64,000 nucleotides of DNA, from contig JASFAX010000020.1 of NCBI GenBank assembly GCA_030737875.1, positions 33,246,688-33,310,687 of the forward strand. The letters run 5' to 3'. The notes below the pieces were generated by a model. The model searched no databases and had not been told where the DNA came from. It saw nothing but the letters and a program-made list of their open reading frames with translations. Source of the stretch: Allium sativum (lineage: Eukaryota > Streptophyta > Magnoliopsida > Asparagales > Amaryllidaceae). Both the position numbers and the translations under genes were made by a program. Every line of letters begins with the position of its first letter. Positions within the stretch are counted from its first letter, which is position 1. Of this stretch, positions 1 through 9,025 are shown in pieces.

Positions 1-194
1 TCAAGTACGTAATATCAAAATGTCATAATCCAAAATACAACATCAGTCTAGATACGTGATAACAAAATACATGGCAAAACATCAGTACTAATCCCCAAAA
101 ATAAAAGATAAGCCACAGCTAGCTCAGATCCATACATGAGCTATCCAACAAGCAAGTCAACGATCCACTAAGCAGATGTAGCCCCTCCCTGAGA

Positions 195-254
195 ACCTGT
201 GGGGGGGGGAACGGAAGAAAAGAAGCGAAAGAAAACAGGTCAGTCAAAAGACTG
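195..254 (-). other. Poly-C tract and small hairpin near LTR 3' end
   Basis: A nine-base G run (C in element sense) lies near 204. CAGTC (241-245) and GACTG (250-254) flank a 4-nt loop. The same arrangement sits near the sense 3' end of the other Tekay-like LTRs. Confidence 0.6.
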
Positions 255-1006
255 GTAAGCCCTACTACGATCAATCTATAAACTAATAAAGTTAACAGTA
301 TGATGGAAACTGAGATGAACATACTGGCAATAGATAAAGGTGACACCACATGGACGAGATTAAACTTTGCACCATAGTGTACTAGCAAACCCACTAAACA
401 GATCTTGATCCCTTAGCCCAAACTTTGGCCCAATAACATGAAGTGACCTTAGTATAAGGTCCAGCCCAACGGTCTAGTCGATCGGCTCCCTATAAACCTA
501 ACACGTCGAGTGTTGGTGTCCATACGGCCCACATGGATGTAGTCAGACTGTGCTGGGTCCACCTTCGGGTGTATCAAGCCCTAAGATGTCAACCCCAGAC
601 ACCTAAGCAATAATGCACAGTCCAAGCCTACTGGTACCCGTGCCTCGAGTTTGTCCAACATCGGACTACGTGCACGTCCGTAGCCCGCCGGACCCGCACC
701 GCTGTACCACTCAGCCGTCGCTTTGGTCGCTTACATCAGTCCAGTAATCGTGCCCCGCCCTAGCCTAGCCTCTAGGGTTGTGAATGATACCAAACTGGGA
801 TTACTGCTGGAACAGACCACGTTGCTAGGGTTTCTAAGAGGGTTAAGTGTGGTTTTAACCCCTCACTAATCCTGGATTAAATTAGTTAAGTGTAACCACT
901 TAACCCCATCTAATCCTCGCATCCCCATTATTGGTTAAGTATTAGTGGGCCATGACTTAACCCTAATCATGAGGCATTAATTACTTAACGCACCCAACCT
1001 CTCACA

Positions 1007-1146
1007 TTAGACATCCGTGGTTACCTGGGAAGATTTACACCACGTCTAGGTCTAACCTCGGGTCTTAGGGTGCAACATGACCAACTACCCACATTAGACC
1101 CCACGTTGTGGTTACCTGGGAAGTTTTACACCACAACTAGGTCTAA
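1007..1146 (-). other. Two tandem two-tier stem-loops (LTR leader module)
   Basis: First: outer stem TTAGAC (1007-1012) with GTCTAA (1050-1055), inner stem CGTGGT (1016-1021) with ACCACG (1039-1044), loop of 17 nt. Second: outer TTAGAC (1094-1099) with GTCTAA (1141-1146), inner GTTGTGGT (1105-1112) with ACCACAAC (1130-1137), loop of 17 nt. Homologous hairpins in the other LTR families have 35-nt loops, so both loops here are 18 nt shorter. Confidence 0.75.
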
Positions 1147-1219
1147 CCTCGAGTTGGCCATATCATGTTATCTAATGTCATGTCCACTTTAGAACATACT
1201 TACAAGTTAACATATACTT

Positions 1220-1282
1220 GGGTAGACCTAACTTAATAGGTAAATTCCCAAGGGGCAGACCTAACTTAATAGGTAAATTCCC
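1220..1282 (-). repeat. Duplicated 30-mer of the LTR leader
   Basis: Two copies (1220-1249 and 1253-1282) of a 30-mer that in element sense starts GGGAATTTACCTATTAAG and ends TAGGTCTACCC. Each copy holds a dyad, ACCTA with TAGGT. Copies lie at the same place, just before the stem-loops, in every related LTR of the window. Confidence 0.75.
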
Positions 1283-1414
1283 AATCTTTTAGTTTCATGT
1301 AATTTTAAGTTTACCCAAACCCTCCCAACGTCATTATCTCGCTTACATATTCGTCATAACGTATAAGGGTATAAAAGGTAACTTGGCATAACATACATGG
1401 TGAACTTCACATGT

Positions 1415-1920
1415 CATAATAAACATGCATACATGTTAAACTCGCAAATCATGTCATGGTGAATTCGCATAAACATGCTTAGCTTATTAAATATGCATAA
1501 CATGGTAAAGTGAACATGCATAATCCATTAAACTTGCATAACATGGTAAAGTGAACATGCATAATCCATTAAACTTGCATAACATGGTAAAGTGAACATG
1601 CATAATCCATTAAACTTGCATAACATGGTAAGGTGAACTTGCATAAGCATGCATAATCCATTAAACTTGCATAACATGTTAAGATGAACTTGCATAAGCA
1701 TGCATAATCCAAGAAACATGTAGAACATGACATAATAAACTCGCATAAGCATGCATAACTTGTGAAACATGTGAAACATGGCATAGTAATCTCGCATATG
1801 CATGCATAACTTATGAAACATGTAGAACATGGTATATTGAGTTCGCATAAGCATGCATAACTTATGAATCATATAAAACATGACATAGTGAGTCCGCATA
1901 AACATGCATAATCAACTAAA
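1415..1920 (-). repeat. Tandem array of about 41 bp within LTR
   Basis: Near-perfect 41-bp units start at about 1512, 1553 and 1594, with looser units on both sides. The core on the plus strand is ACTTGCATAACATGG (sense ATGCAAGT). The array is open in several frames and gives repetitive peptides, which are not genes. Equivalent but differently sized arrays occur in the other Tekay-like LTRs. Confidence 0.8.
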
Positions 1921-2306
1921 CTCACATAAATCCTAACTTTCACCAAACATTAACTTTAGAGTTTGTAAAGTGAAGGTAAGAGGGCTTACAAATATAAACA
2001 AGTCACAAATCCACCAAATAAGATGAAGAAGCCCTTTTAAAAACTCAAAGCAAAGCCTCAAATAAGAAAACCCTTTTGCAAAATCCCAAAACACAACTTT
2101 AGCAAATCAAACTTGCTACTTAATGAAGTATGCAAGTTATTAAGCATTCATACAACATAGAAAAGGTTGTATGATCATCATATCTTCATAGGATTTAACT
2201 TTGAGGAAGGTGGAGGCTAGGTTTTAGGTGGAGGCCATTTGAGGATTCAAATTGACATAGTTTAGTTGCTAGATTGATTAATGAGGCTTTAGGGTAGGAT
2301 TAGGGG

Positions 2307-2317
2307 TATATTTATAG
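2307..2317 (-). promoter_or_regulatory. TATA box of the LTR promoter
   Basis: Sense sequence CTATAAATATA lies about 485 bp into the LTR. A TATA box occurs at the matching place in the solo LTR (5062) and the Tekay LTRs (26584-26593, 34958-34967), supporting it as the U3 core promoter. Confidence 0.6.
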
Positions 2318-2457
2318 AAGATTAGAGTGTTTTTAGCCCTAGGATTAACCCTAGATTAGGTTTGGCCCGTCAGATCTCGGATTTCTCTAGAACCAAGCCA
2401 CATGACTCAACCCAAATCAGAAATGGTGCACCAGGCTGAACTGCCTGGGCACCCCCT

Positions 2458-2519
2458 GTCGACAGGGCTGTCGACAGGGCAGTCGACACCCTGGGTGCCC
2501 TGTCGACATGCCTGTCGAC
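2458..2519. promoter_or_regulatory. Cluster of five GTCGAC palindromes in U3
   Basis: GTCGAC occurs at 2458, 2470, 2482, 2502 and 2514 (spacings 12, 12, 20, 12), mostly inside a 12-bp CTGTCGACAGGG-like unit, 140-200 bp upstream of the TATA box in sense. The solo LTR has five GTCGAC sites with the same starting 12, 12 spacing. They may be an enhancer array; no binding factor can be named. Confidence 0.5.
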
Positions 2520-2641
2520 ATGGGCCCCCTGGCGGGAATTTTCCCGCCTAACCCTGATTAGCCCTAATCCTTGATTTTAATTTGAAATTTAAATCTGTCT
2601 TTAGCATAGAAATTTCTGAAAACTTCAATGGGCCTTAACTG

Positions 2642-2719
2642 GGTCATACGGACTCCGATTTTCGAAAACTCGGACTCTATTTCGCGTATTTTTCCGAGAC
2701 GAACGCAATGGCATAGCCC
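2642..2719 (-). other. 78-bp block conserved between LTR families
   Basis: One mismatch in 78 bp to the blocks at 4668-4745, 27022-27099 and 35398-35475. It contains the dyad TCCGAGTTTTCGAAAATCGG and lies about 80-160 bp from the sense LTR start, upstream of the GTCGAC cluster. Confidence 0.8.
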
Positions 2720-2802
2720 TTTTCTCCTGATTCTGATTTTTGAATTAAATTCTGCCTCGATTTATGATATAACAGTTTGTTGAAAATACGGGTTGTTATA
2801 AT

Positions 2803-3588
2803 TACATTGCTAAAATTCTTGAAAAATTCAAGCAGTATAATGTAACTGCTGCAAAATCACCAGTAGATATGAACCAAAATTGGGTAAAGAACACTGGTGA
2901 TGGTATCTATCAGCTTGAATACTCTCGTATACTGGGAAGTATTATGTATGTCATGAATTGCACTAGGCCTGATATTGCGTACGCTGTAAGCAAGCTAAGT
3001 AGATATACCAGCAATCCTGGTAAAAATCATTGGAAAGCAATAATCAGAGTTCTAGGATATCTAAAGTATACACAAAACTATGTGTTGCAATATGATAAGT
3101 ATCCTTCAGTAATAGAAGGATATAGTGACGCCAATTGGATAACGGGCTCAAATGACACAAAATCCACAAGTGGATATGTGTTTACATTAGGAAATGGAGC
3201 AATTTCATGGAAATCATCTAAGCAAACTTGCATAGCAAGGTCAACAATGGAATCTGAGTTCATTGCTCTGGATAAAGCCGCGGAAGAAGCAGATTGGCTT
3301 AGGGGGTTTTTAGAGGACATTCCAAATTGGGAAAAACCAGTACCTCCAATATGTATACATTGTGATAGTCAATCTGCTATAGGAAGGGCGAATAGTACAT
3401 TGTATAATGGTAAATCGAGACATATTCATCGTAGGCATAAAACTATAAGACAACTTCTCTCTAATGGAGTTATCACTATAGACTATGTAAGGTCAAAGGA
3501 TAACATTGCGGATCCACTAACTAAAGGCTTGCCTAGAGAGAAAGTTCAAACCTTATCGATGGGAATGGGTTTAAGACCTATGATCTAA
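2803..3588 (+). pseudogene. Ty1/copia Pol, C-terminal part of RT plus RNase H (5' truncated)
   Basis: An open frame starts directly at the LTR junction and ends at a TAA at 3588, the natural end of Pol. It begins in the late RT region, has the copia signature TRPDIAYAV near 2967-2993, and then a full RNase H domain. All four expected RNase H acidic residues are visible: D in GYSDANW, E in [10 protein letters not shown] in HCDSQSAI and D in ADPLTKG. No stop or frameshift was seen, so this part decayed little before the gypsy LTR insertion at 2800 cut it off from gag, protease, integrase and most of RT, which are outside the window. The copia lineage was not assigned. The PPT and 3' LTR follow in the expected order. 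Confidence 0.9.
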
Positions 3589-4133
3589 AAGTTTTTCTAA
3601 AAGGAAACCCCACCTAGTTGACTGGAGATCCCAAGATCTAGGTTCAAAGGGACAACTAAGTTTATAGATAAACTTAATGGCACTGTTAAAATACAGACCA
3701 TTCCTATGATAAGTCAGTGCACAACCCGTCGGAGAATAGGATAAGCTTAGCTTTTAATGATGTCTATACTGTGGTGTTATAAAAGACCCAAGTGGAGTAT
3801 TACGGGAAAATCTTTATAGAATCACCTACGTGAGTGTGAAGGCGCCGCTTCAAAAAGAATTGTAAGGTCGAATTCTTTAAACACTCATGAGACCAAGCAG
3901 GTGTTCATGGCAAAAATGAACACAAACAGAGAACCAAGGGGTTTAGAAACACTTAGCATGTGTTATCTTTATATACTTACACAAAAGGCTTACAGTTCAA
4001 AGACAATCTAGTCCACTGATTCGCCAGTAGGTTATAACTATAAACACTAGGAAAAGTTCAAGGCCATTGTGCTACTTTTACCGATACGTTAAATGTTTCA
4101 CAAAATTAAGAACAAAAAGAAATCTCTCATTCA
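3589..4133 (+). other. 3' untranslated region of the copia element
   Basis: A 545-bp non-coding stretch between the Pol stop and the polypurine tract. No reading frame or RNA gene was recognised. Confidence 0.6.
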
Positions 4134-4143
4134 TGTGGGGGAT
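4134..4143 (+). promoter_or_regulatory. Polypurine tract of the copia element
   Basis: TGTGGGGGAT lies directly before the LTR start TGTTGGAAAT. Its position after Pol and before the LTR identifies it as the plus-strand priming site. Confidence 0.75.
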
Positions 4144-4587
4144 TGTTGGAAATAAATGAGAAGATTGGGAAGAAGAGGTTGAGTGGTATTGGAGAAATAT
4201 AAGTCCCACATTGTGTGTGATTTGTGATTATGTCTCCTTATATACCAAAGCCCAATATGCTATTTCAAAACAAAAGAAATAAGCACATGAAGCATTGAGT
4301 GAATGGGGATATGTAGGCATTAGGCCTTCATAATAAATATTAAAATGTCATAGATAGGGCCTTGGGGCTCTTGGGGTCTCCTGATTTCCGTGGGCCGCTA
4401 ACCCGTTCGGCCTTGTTGCGGTGGGACGGATCTGTTTTGAACGGAGCGGATGCGCCCGTTTCCTTTCGGTTCTTGGGCTTGCGCAGCGAACAGGTGCGCC
4501 CGTTTCCTTTCGGGCTCAACCGACGCGCCCGCGTCCGTACGGACGGTCACATCTGCTTAGAAGACATCCCCTGGCCACTATATAAAG
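4144..4587 (+). repeat. Copia 3' LTR, first part (interrupted by solo LTR)
   Basis: Starts TGTTGGAAAT after the polypurine tract and stops at 4587 where the solo gypsy LTR begins. It resumes at 9026 after the TAAAG duplication. TATA-like motifs occur at 4238-4245 and at 4579-4586 (TATATAAAG, partly within the duplicated target). The 5' LTR is outside the window, so the LTR cannot be checked against its partner. Confidence 0.75.
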
Positions 4588-4667
4588 TGTAACAACCCGT
4601 ATTTCAATAACATGTTAAAACGAGAATCAAGGCAGAATTTAATTTTAAATTCTGAATCAAGTAAAAC

Positions 4668-4745
4668 GGGCTATGCCATTGCGTTCGTCTCGGAAAAATA
4701 CGCGAAATAGAGTCCGAGTTTTCGAAAATCGGAGTCTGTATGACC
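4668..4745 (+). other. 78-bp block conserved between LTR families
   Basis: Identical by eye over 78 bp to the Tekay LTR blocks at 27022-27099 and 35398-35475 (reverse complement), and one mismatch to 2642-2719. The flanks on both sides are much less alike. Confidence 0.85.
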
Positions 4746-4844
4746 CGTTAAAGGCCCAAAGAAGATCTCTGGAAAATTTGAATTTCGGAAACAGTTTTGG
4801 AAATCAGGTCTGGGGCTAGGCGGGTAGTTTCCCGCCTAGGCCAT

Positions 4845-4919
4845 GTCGACAGGGCTGTCGACAAGCCTGTCGACTTGGGCCCAGACCAAGTCGACAGCCC
4901 TGTCAACTTGCCTGTCGAC
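4845..4919. promoter_or_regulatory. Cluster of five GTCGAC palindromes in U3
   Basis: GTCGAC at 4845, 4857, 4869, 4890 and 4914 (spacings 12, 12, 21, 24) plus one GTCAAC variant near 4902. The cluster ends about 140 bp upstream of the TATA box. Confidence 0.5.
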
Positions 4920-5061
4920 AGGGGGTGGCCGGGGCAAATAGCCTGGCGCACCTGTTTGTCTCACCTGGTCTTGCTCTTGGGCTGGGTCTGGAAGCTTCCG
5001 AGATCTGATGGTCCTAATCTATCCTAGGGTTAATCTAAGGGCCTAAAACTATCCTAATCTC

Positions 5062-5068
5062 TATAAAA
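5062..5068 (+). promoter_or_regulatory. TATA box of the solo LTR
   Basis: TATAAAA lies 474 bp into the LTR, followed by AGACCCTAA, which is also seen after the TATA box of the Tekay LTRs. It marks the probable U3/R boundary. Confidence 0.65.
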
Positions 5069-5594
5069 AGACCCTAAACCTAGCCTAAATCCCTAAAAAT
5101 CAAACCTAGCAACTAAGTGCTGCCAAAATCAATCTTGATCATGGCCTCCATCTCAAATCCCTAGAGCCTATGCATTCAAATCAAGTTCAAATCAAAAGGT
5201 GCAAGCTTGCTACACCAAATAGAGGCCAAATCAACGTTGCTATGCGAGTTTCATGACAGATCTTCATCAAAGGAGCCACCTTTCTTCGTCAAGATGATGC
5301 ATGACCCCTTTTCTAAGCCTTGCCTATGTAAGTTCTAGCTACTTTTGGATCAAAACGGTATTTTTAATGTTGACATGTGATAAAATGAGGCTAAATATGA
5401 TCATGCGAACCTATATGAACCTTACCTTGCCTCTTGTGTTCATGTTTATGATTTTAGGCCATGTGAGTGACTTAATCATGCCTCTCATGCTATGCATAAT
5501 CTAGTTTAACTTGCAAGTTTGGATCTTTATGCATGAAATGCTAGCATGAACCTTTAGGAACCACTTTACTTGTGAAACATTGGCTAAGACAAGA

Positions 5595-5860
5595 TTTTGG
5601 GGCTTATGCATGTTTATGAACCCAAACCCCTTATGCTAACATGCAAGTTTGTGGCCAAATCCTTTATGAGATTATGCATGCTCGTGGCCAATCCCCTCTT
5701 TTAAGTTGTGCATGTTTATGGCCAAATCCCTCTTGATAATATGCATGTTTGTGGCCAAATTACCTTATGACACTATGCATGTTTATGGCCAATCCCTTTA
5801 TGATGTTATGCATGTGGAAGCCAAGCCCTTTTTGGCACCATGCATGTTTGAGACCAATAT
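5595..5860 (+). repeat. Tandem array of about 34 bp in the LTR leader
   Basis: Degenerate units with the core TATGCATGTTTATGGCCAAA repeat about every 33-36 bp. This occupies the same place as the 41-bp array of the first LTR and the 23-bp array of the Tekay LTRs. Confidence 0.7.
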
Positions 5861-6048
5861 GTGACATAGTATCCTTACTATGTTGACTCGCTTTGCTTGC
5901 GTTGGGAAAAACACGATTTTGGGTAGTTAGATAAACATGAACATGTCGCAAAATCTTAACTTGAATATGACATGTGTTTATACTTGAAAATATGACTTGA
6001 AAGATAACATGGAAGATGACATGTAAGTATGCATAAAAACATGAGCTT

Positions 6049-6111
6049 GGGAATTTACCTATTAAGTTAGGTCTACCCTTTGGGAATTTACCTATTAAGT
6101 TAGGTCTACCC
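6049..6111 (+). repeat. Duplicated 30-mer of the LTR leader
   Basis: Two identical 30-mers (6049-6078 and 6082-6111), each starting GGGAATTTACC and ending TAGGTCTACCC, with an internal ACCTA/TAGGT dyad. Confidence 0.8.
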
Positions 6112-6185
6112 AAATGCTTGAAAAACTTGTAACATGTTTTGGAAACATGATGAACTTAGATAATATAAGTATGGCCAACTCGAGG

Positions 6186-6365
6186 TTGGGTTGAGTTTGC
6201 AACGTAAAACTACCCGGAACCGACCGGCCTAACTAGTAGTTGCAAACAATAGGACCCAATGTGAGAAGTTGGTCATGTCGCGCTTAAGACCCGAGGTTAG
6301 ACTAGGTTGTGGTGTAAATCTACCCGGACCCGCCCGGCTTAACTAGTAACCACAACAAGGTCTAA
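6186..6365 (+). other. Two tandem two-tier stem-loops (LTR leader module)
   Basis: First: outer TTGGGT (6186-6191) with ACCCAA (6254-6259), inner GTTTGCAAC (6195-6203) with GTTGCAAAC (6239-6247), 35-nt loop. Second: outer TTAGAC (6297-6302) with GTCTAA (6360-6365), inner GTTGTGGT (6306-6313) with ACCACAAC (6349-6356), 35-nt loop. The loops differ at only a few positions (both contain CTACCCGGA and TAACTAGTA). The stems differ from each other but each pairs perfectly. They lie about 1.1 kb after the TATA box, so they would be in the transcribed leader. Confidence 0.8.
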
Positions 6366-6389
6366 TGTGAGAGGTTGAGGGTGCATTAA

Positions 6390-7290
6390 TTAAATTAATG
6401 CCACATAATAGGGTTAAGTTAATTTGATTAATGAGGCTTAACCAAATATGATATGGACAAATGGGTTAAGTAATTTGATTAGGCTAATGATACTTAACAA
6501 AACATGATAAGCTTGGGTAAGTTAAGTAACTTGATTTTCCTAATGACGCTTGACCATTTTTATACGACTAGTGGACGGGATTAAGTTAACCAACACTTAA
6601 TCAATTCAACACGATAACGTGGTAAGGTTAAGTAAATTTTCTTAATGACACTTAACCGTATAATACAGTTAATGGATGGGGTTAAGATTAGGCTTAACTA
6701 ATCTAAACATGGTAATCGGATGGGGTTAAGTTAGCCTAGACTTAATTAATCCCACTTGGTAATTTAATGGGGTTAAGTTAAACACTTAACTAATTTAACA
6801 CGATGATTTGATGAGGTTAAGTGACCTATACTTAACCAATCTAACTCGTTAATTTGATGAGGTTAAGTTAATCTATACTTAACCAATCTAACGTGAAAAC
6901 ATGATAAGGCTAAGTCACGAATCACTTGAATACGCTTGACCGATTTGACTCGGTAATTTGACAAGGTCAAGTTAATTTATATAATTAACCAATCTAAAAT
7001 GATAATTAGACGAGGTTAAGTTATGGATTGCTTGATATACTTAGCCAACTTGACACATGGTTTGTAGGGTTAAGTCTTGGACTTGGATACTTAGCCAATT
7101 TTGACATGGTTTGTAGACGGGCTAAGTTATGAACTTAAGTGACACTTAACCCATTAGATAAACCCTAATTCGGAGGATTAGGTAAATAACCATAGTTAAC
7201 AAGGGTAATGGAAATAAGGCTAAGTGGTAAACCTTAGTTAAGGGAAACTAAGTAATAATTCTTAGTCAAGGAAATCTGGACCGCTTCTTA
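6390..7290 (+). repeat. Degenerate tandem array around GGTTAAGT
   Basis: About 60-bp units combining GGTTAAGTTA, a CTTAACCAATCTAA-like segment and TAATTTGATGA recur across some 900 bp with much divergence. The first LTR of the window has only a few such units (about 830-1000), so this array explains much of the length difference between the two LTRs. Confidence 0.65.
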
Positions 7291-8604
7291 GATAGATAAG
7301 TAACCCGATACGGTAGGTCATCGTTTAAGTATACGCGTAGGAGCAGGCTATCTGATTTAGATAAAGGCTCCAGCGAACTGGGTAACGAGGCAGCGGCTTC
7401 GGGGAACGTGAGGATATTCTTGGTATCCCTCTGTGAGGTCGCAGATGATCATCCTGGGCTCACAAGAGGTTGAGGTCTGCGGTAGAAGAACCAAGAATAT
7501 GCCTTGGTTGCTATGCGAGCGACCTAAAGACTGGGGTGGATAGCATACATAAGGTGCCCGAGATAGCAAGTTCGCCGATCATCTACCATCTTGAGTCAAG
7601 CGTGCACGTACGGAAAGGCAGGGAACACCCAACAGACCATGATTTGCTATCTAATTATGGGTGAGGTAGGCCGTAGGATGTGGGCTGGCCGGAGTGTAGT
7701 TCTCATGCAAGATTTTCTCTTGTGTTGCCTTTCACTAGTTGAGGGAGGGGTCTCGTGGGACCATAGCCACATGTAGAAAAGCAGACGTTAGTATCTGCAT
7801 CGGCAGATAAATCTAAAGCTCCCGACCGAGTCCTGTATTTCTTGTTTTGCCCTGTGACAGGACTCGGATGGCACGATGTGATACATGTGCATACAGTTAT
7901 AGAAAAACGATTCACGATGAATGCGTGGGAAAAAGGGCGCGGTTGAGGGTTAGCGTAATCCCTAGTGGTCTAGGTGGTTCAACCCAAACCGAAGTACGAA
8001 AGCGTGCAATAGGTAAGCGTAATCCCTAGTGGTGCTAGGTGGCGTAAGTCCTAGTAGTTCAAACGATGATTCATATGGAAGAGCCTAGCTAGAACAAGGG
8101 TGACAGTCCAAACGATTTCAAGGATAATACGACATGAGGAAGCCCGTACGAGGTACGGCAAAGGACTGAACTTATATACATGGAAAGAAACATATGATTT
8201 GAGTAACCTATATATGCGATATATTAGGTTGACACGGACCATTACACGACTTTGAGTAAGGGACATTCATGGTTAACACATAACAAGGCTGGGATACTAG
8301 TACGGAGGGTGCAGAGCAAATATACATGTTAGAACCAGGAAAAATTTACATAATAGACACCGGGGGATGTTAGACAGGGTAGATACCATGGGATAGTATA
8401 CTTGATAGAAACCTGACGATGTGATACCTTGATTTATCATGACACCGTAGTTTATCACGATATCTTAATTTACCTTGCTACAGTAGTTCAGCCTGCTACC
8501 CTGGTTTAGGTAATCTATCTTGTAGTCATCCTTATGTTTACTTTCAGTTTATGCATGTCATGTTACCTTTACCTGTTTTTATACTGGAAGTAGACAGGAC
8601 TTAC

Positions 8605-8668
8605 CAGTCTTTATGACTGACCCCGTTTTCTTTCGCCTCTTTGTCTTCCGTTTCCCCCCCCCCCCCAG
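8605..8668 (+). other. Small hairpin and poly-C tract near LTR 3' end
   Basis: CAGTC (8605-8609) pairs with GACTG (8615-8619) over a 5-nt loop and is followed by ACCCCGTT. A long C run follows at about 8655-8668. The Tekay LTR has CAGAC with GTCTG at the same place: stem bases changed, pairing kept. Confidence 0.6.
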
Positions 8669-9025
8669 GTTTCAGGGAGGAAATGATGTTGTTTAGCTCG
8701 GACTTCTTCTGTTGAAGGTCATCATGTATGGCTTGATGTATAGCTTGGTCTTCTCTTGGCTATGGCTGCCTCACCGCTTTACTTTGGGGAATAATTTATG
8801 AAAAGGTTTTTATGCTTCTTTATTATTGCAAGACAGGTTTTGATGTACTCTGATGTAAAAGGCTTTAGACCTTAATTATTAATGTTTATGAAAGTTTAAT
8901 TTTACTTCCGCTATTTTATATGTTCTGTCTTGTGATATTTCTGTGCATGTTTACCAATAATGCCCCTCTAAAGCTAGTGCATTCCTTTGCGAGTGACCCT
9001 AGCGGAGGCGGGGTCTTACATAAAG

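Larger units (their letters stand above)
1..2800 (-). repeat. Tekay-like Ty3/gypsy LTR, minus strand, truncated by window edge
   Basis: Read on the minus strand, this begins at 2800 with TATAACAACCCG (canonical TG mutated to TA) and runs off the window at position 1. It shares with the solo LTR at 4588-9020 and the Tekay LTR pair the first ~80 bp, a 78-bp conserved block (2642-2719), a GTCGAC cluster, a TATA box, an ATGCAAGTT-rich tandem array, a duplicated 30-mer, two stem-loops and a poly-C tract (seen as poly-G near 195). It interrupts a copia reverse transcriptase frame exactly at 2800/2801, so the copia is older. The 5-bp duplication would be ATTAC (2801-2805), but its partner is outside the window. 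Whether it is a solo LTR or part of a full element cannot be told. Confidence 0.85.
4583..9025 (+). mobile_element. Solo LTR of a Tekay-like Ty3/gypsy element, with target duplication TAAAG
   Basis: The LTR proper is 4588-9020 (4433 bp), from TGTAACAACCCG to GGGGTCTTACA, flanked by the 5-bp duplication TAAAG (4583-4587 and 9021-9025). No internal region, primer site or Pol is present, so it is a solo LTR, expected from recombination between the two LTRs of a full element. Termini and several internal modules match the LTRs of the intact Tekay element at 23958-35556, but the middle differs in length and sequence, so it is a related family rather than a recent copy. Short reading frames inside it are not genes. 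Confidence 0.92.

Noticed and set aside
1528..1905. Open frames of up to 125 codons with a repeating MFYM-HKLCM-type peptide
   Set aside because: They run through the 41-bp tandem array of an LTR and exist in more than one frame. The peptide repeat is produced by the DNA repeat.
4362..5027. Frames of 67-76 codons around the copia/solo-LTR border
   Set aside because: They cross LTR promoter sequence and the GTCGAC repeats; no start context or homology.
7357..8266. A cluster of 60-71-codon frames in the solo LTR
   Set aside because: They overlap in different frames and strands within LTR sequence, as chance predicts in less AT-rich DNA.
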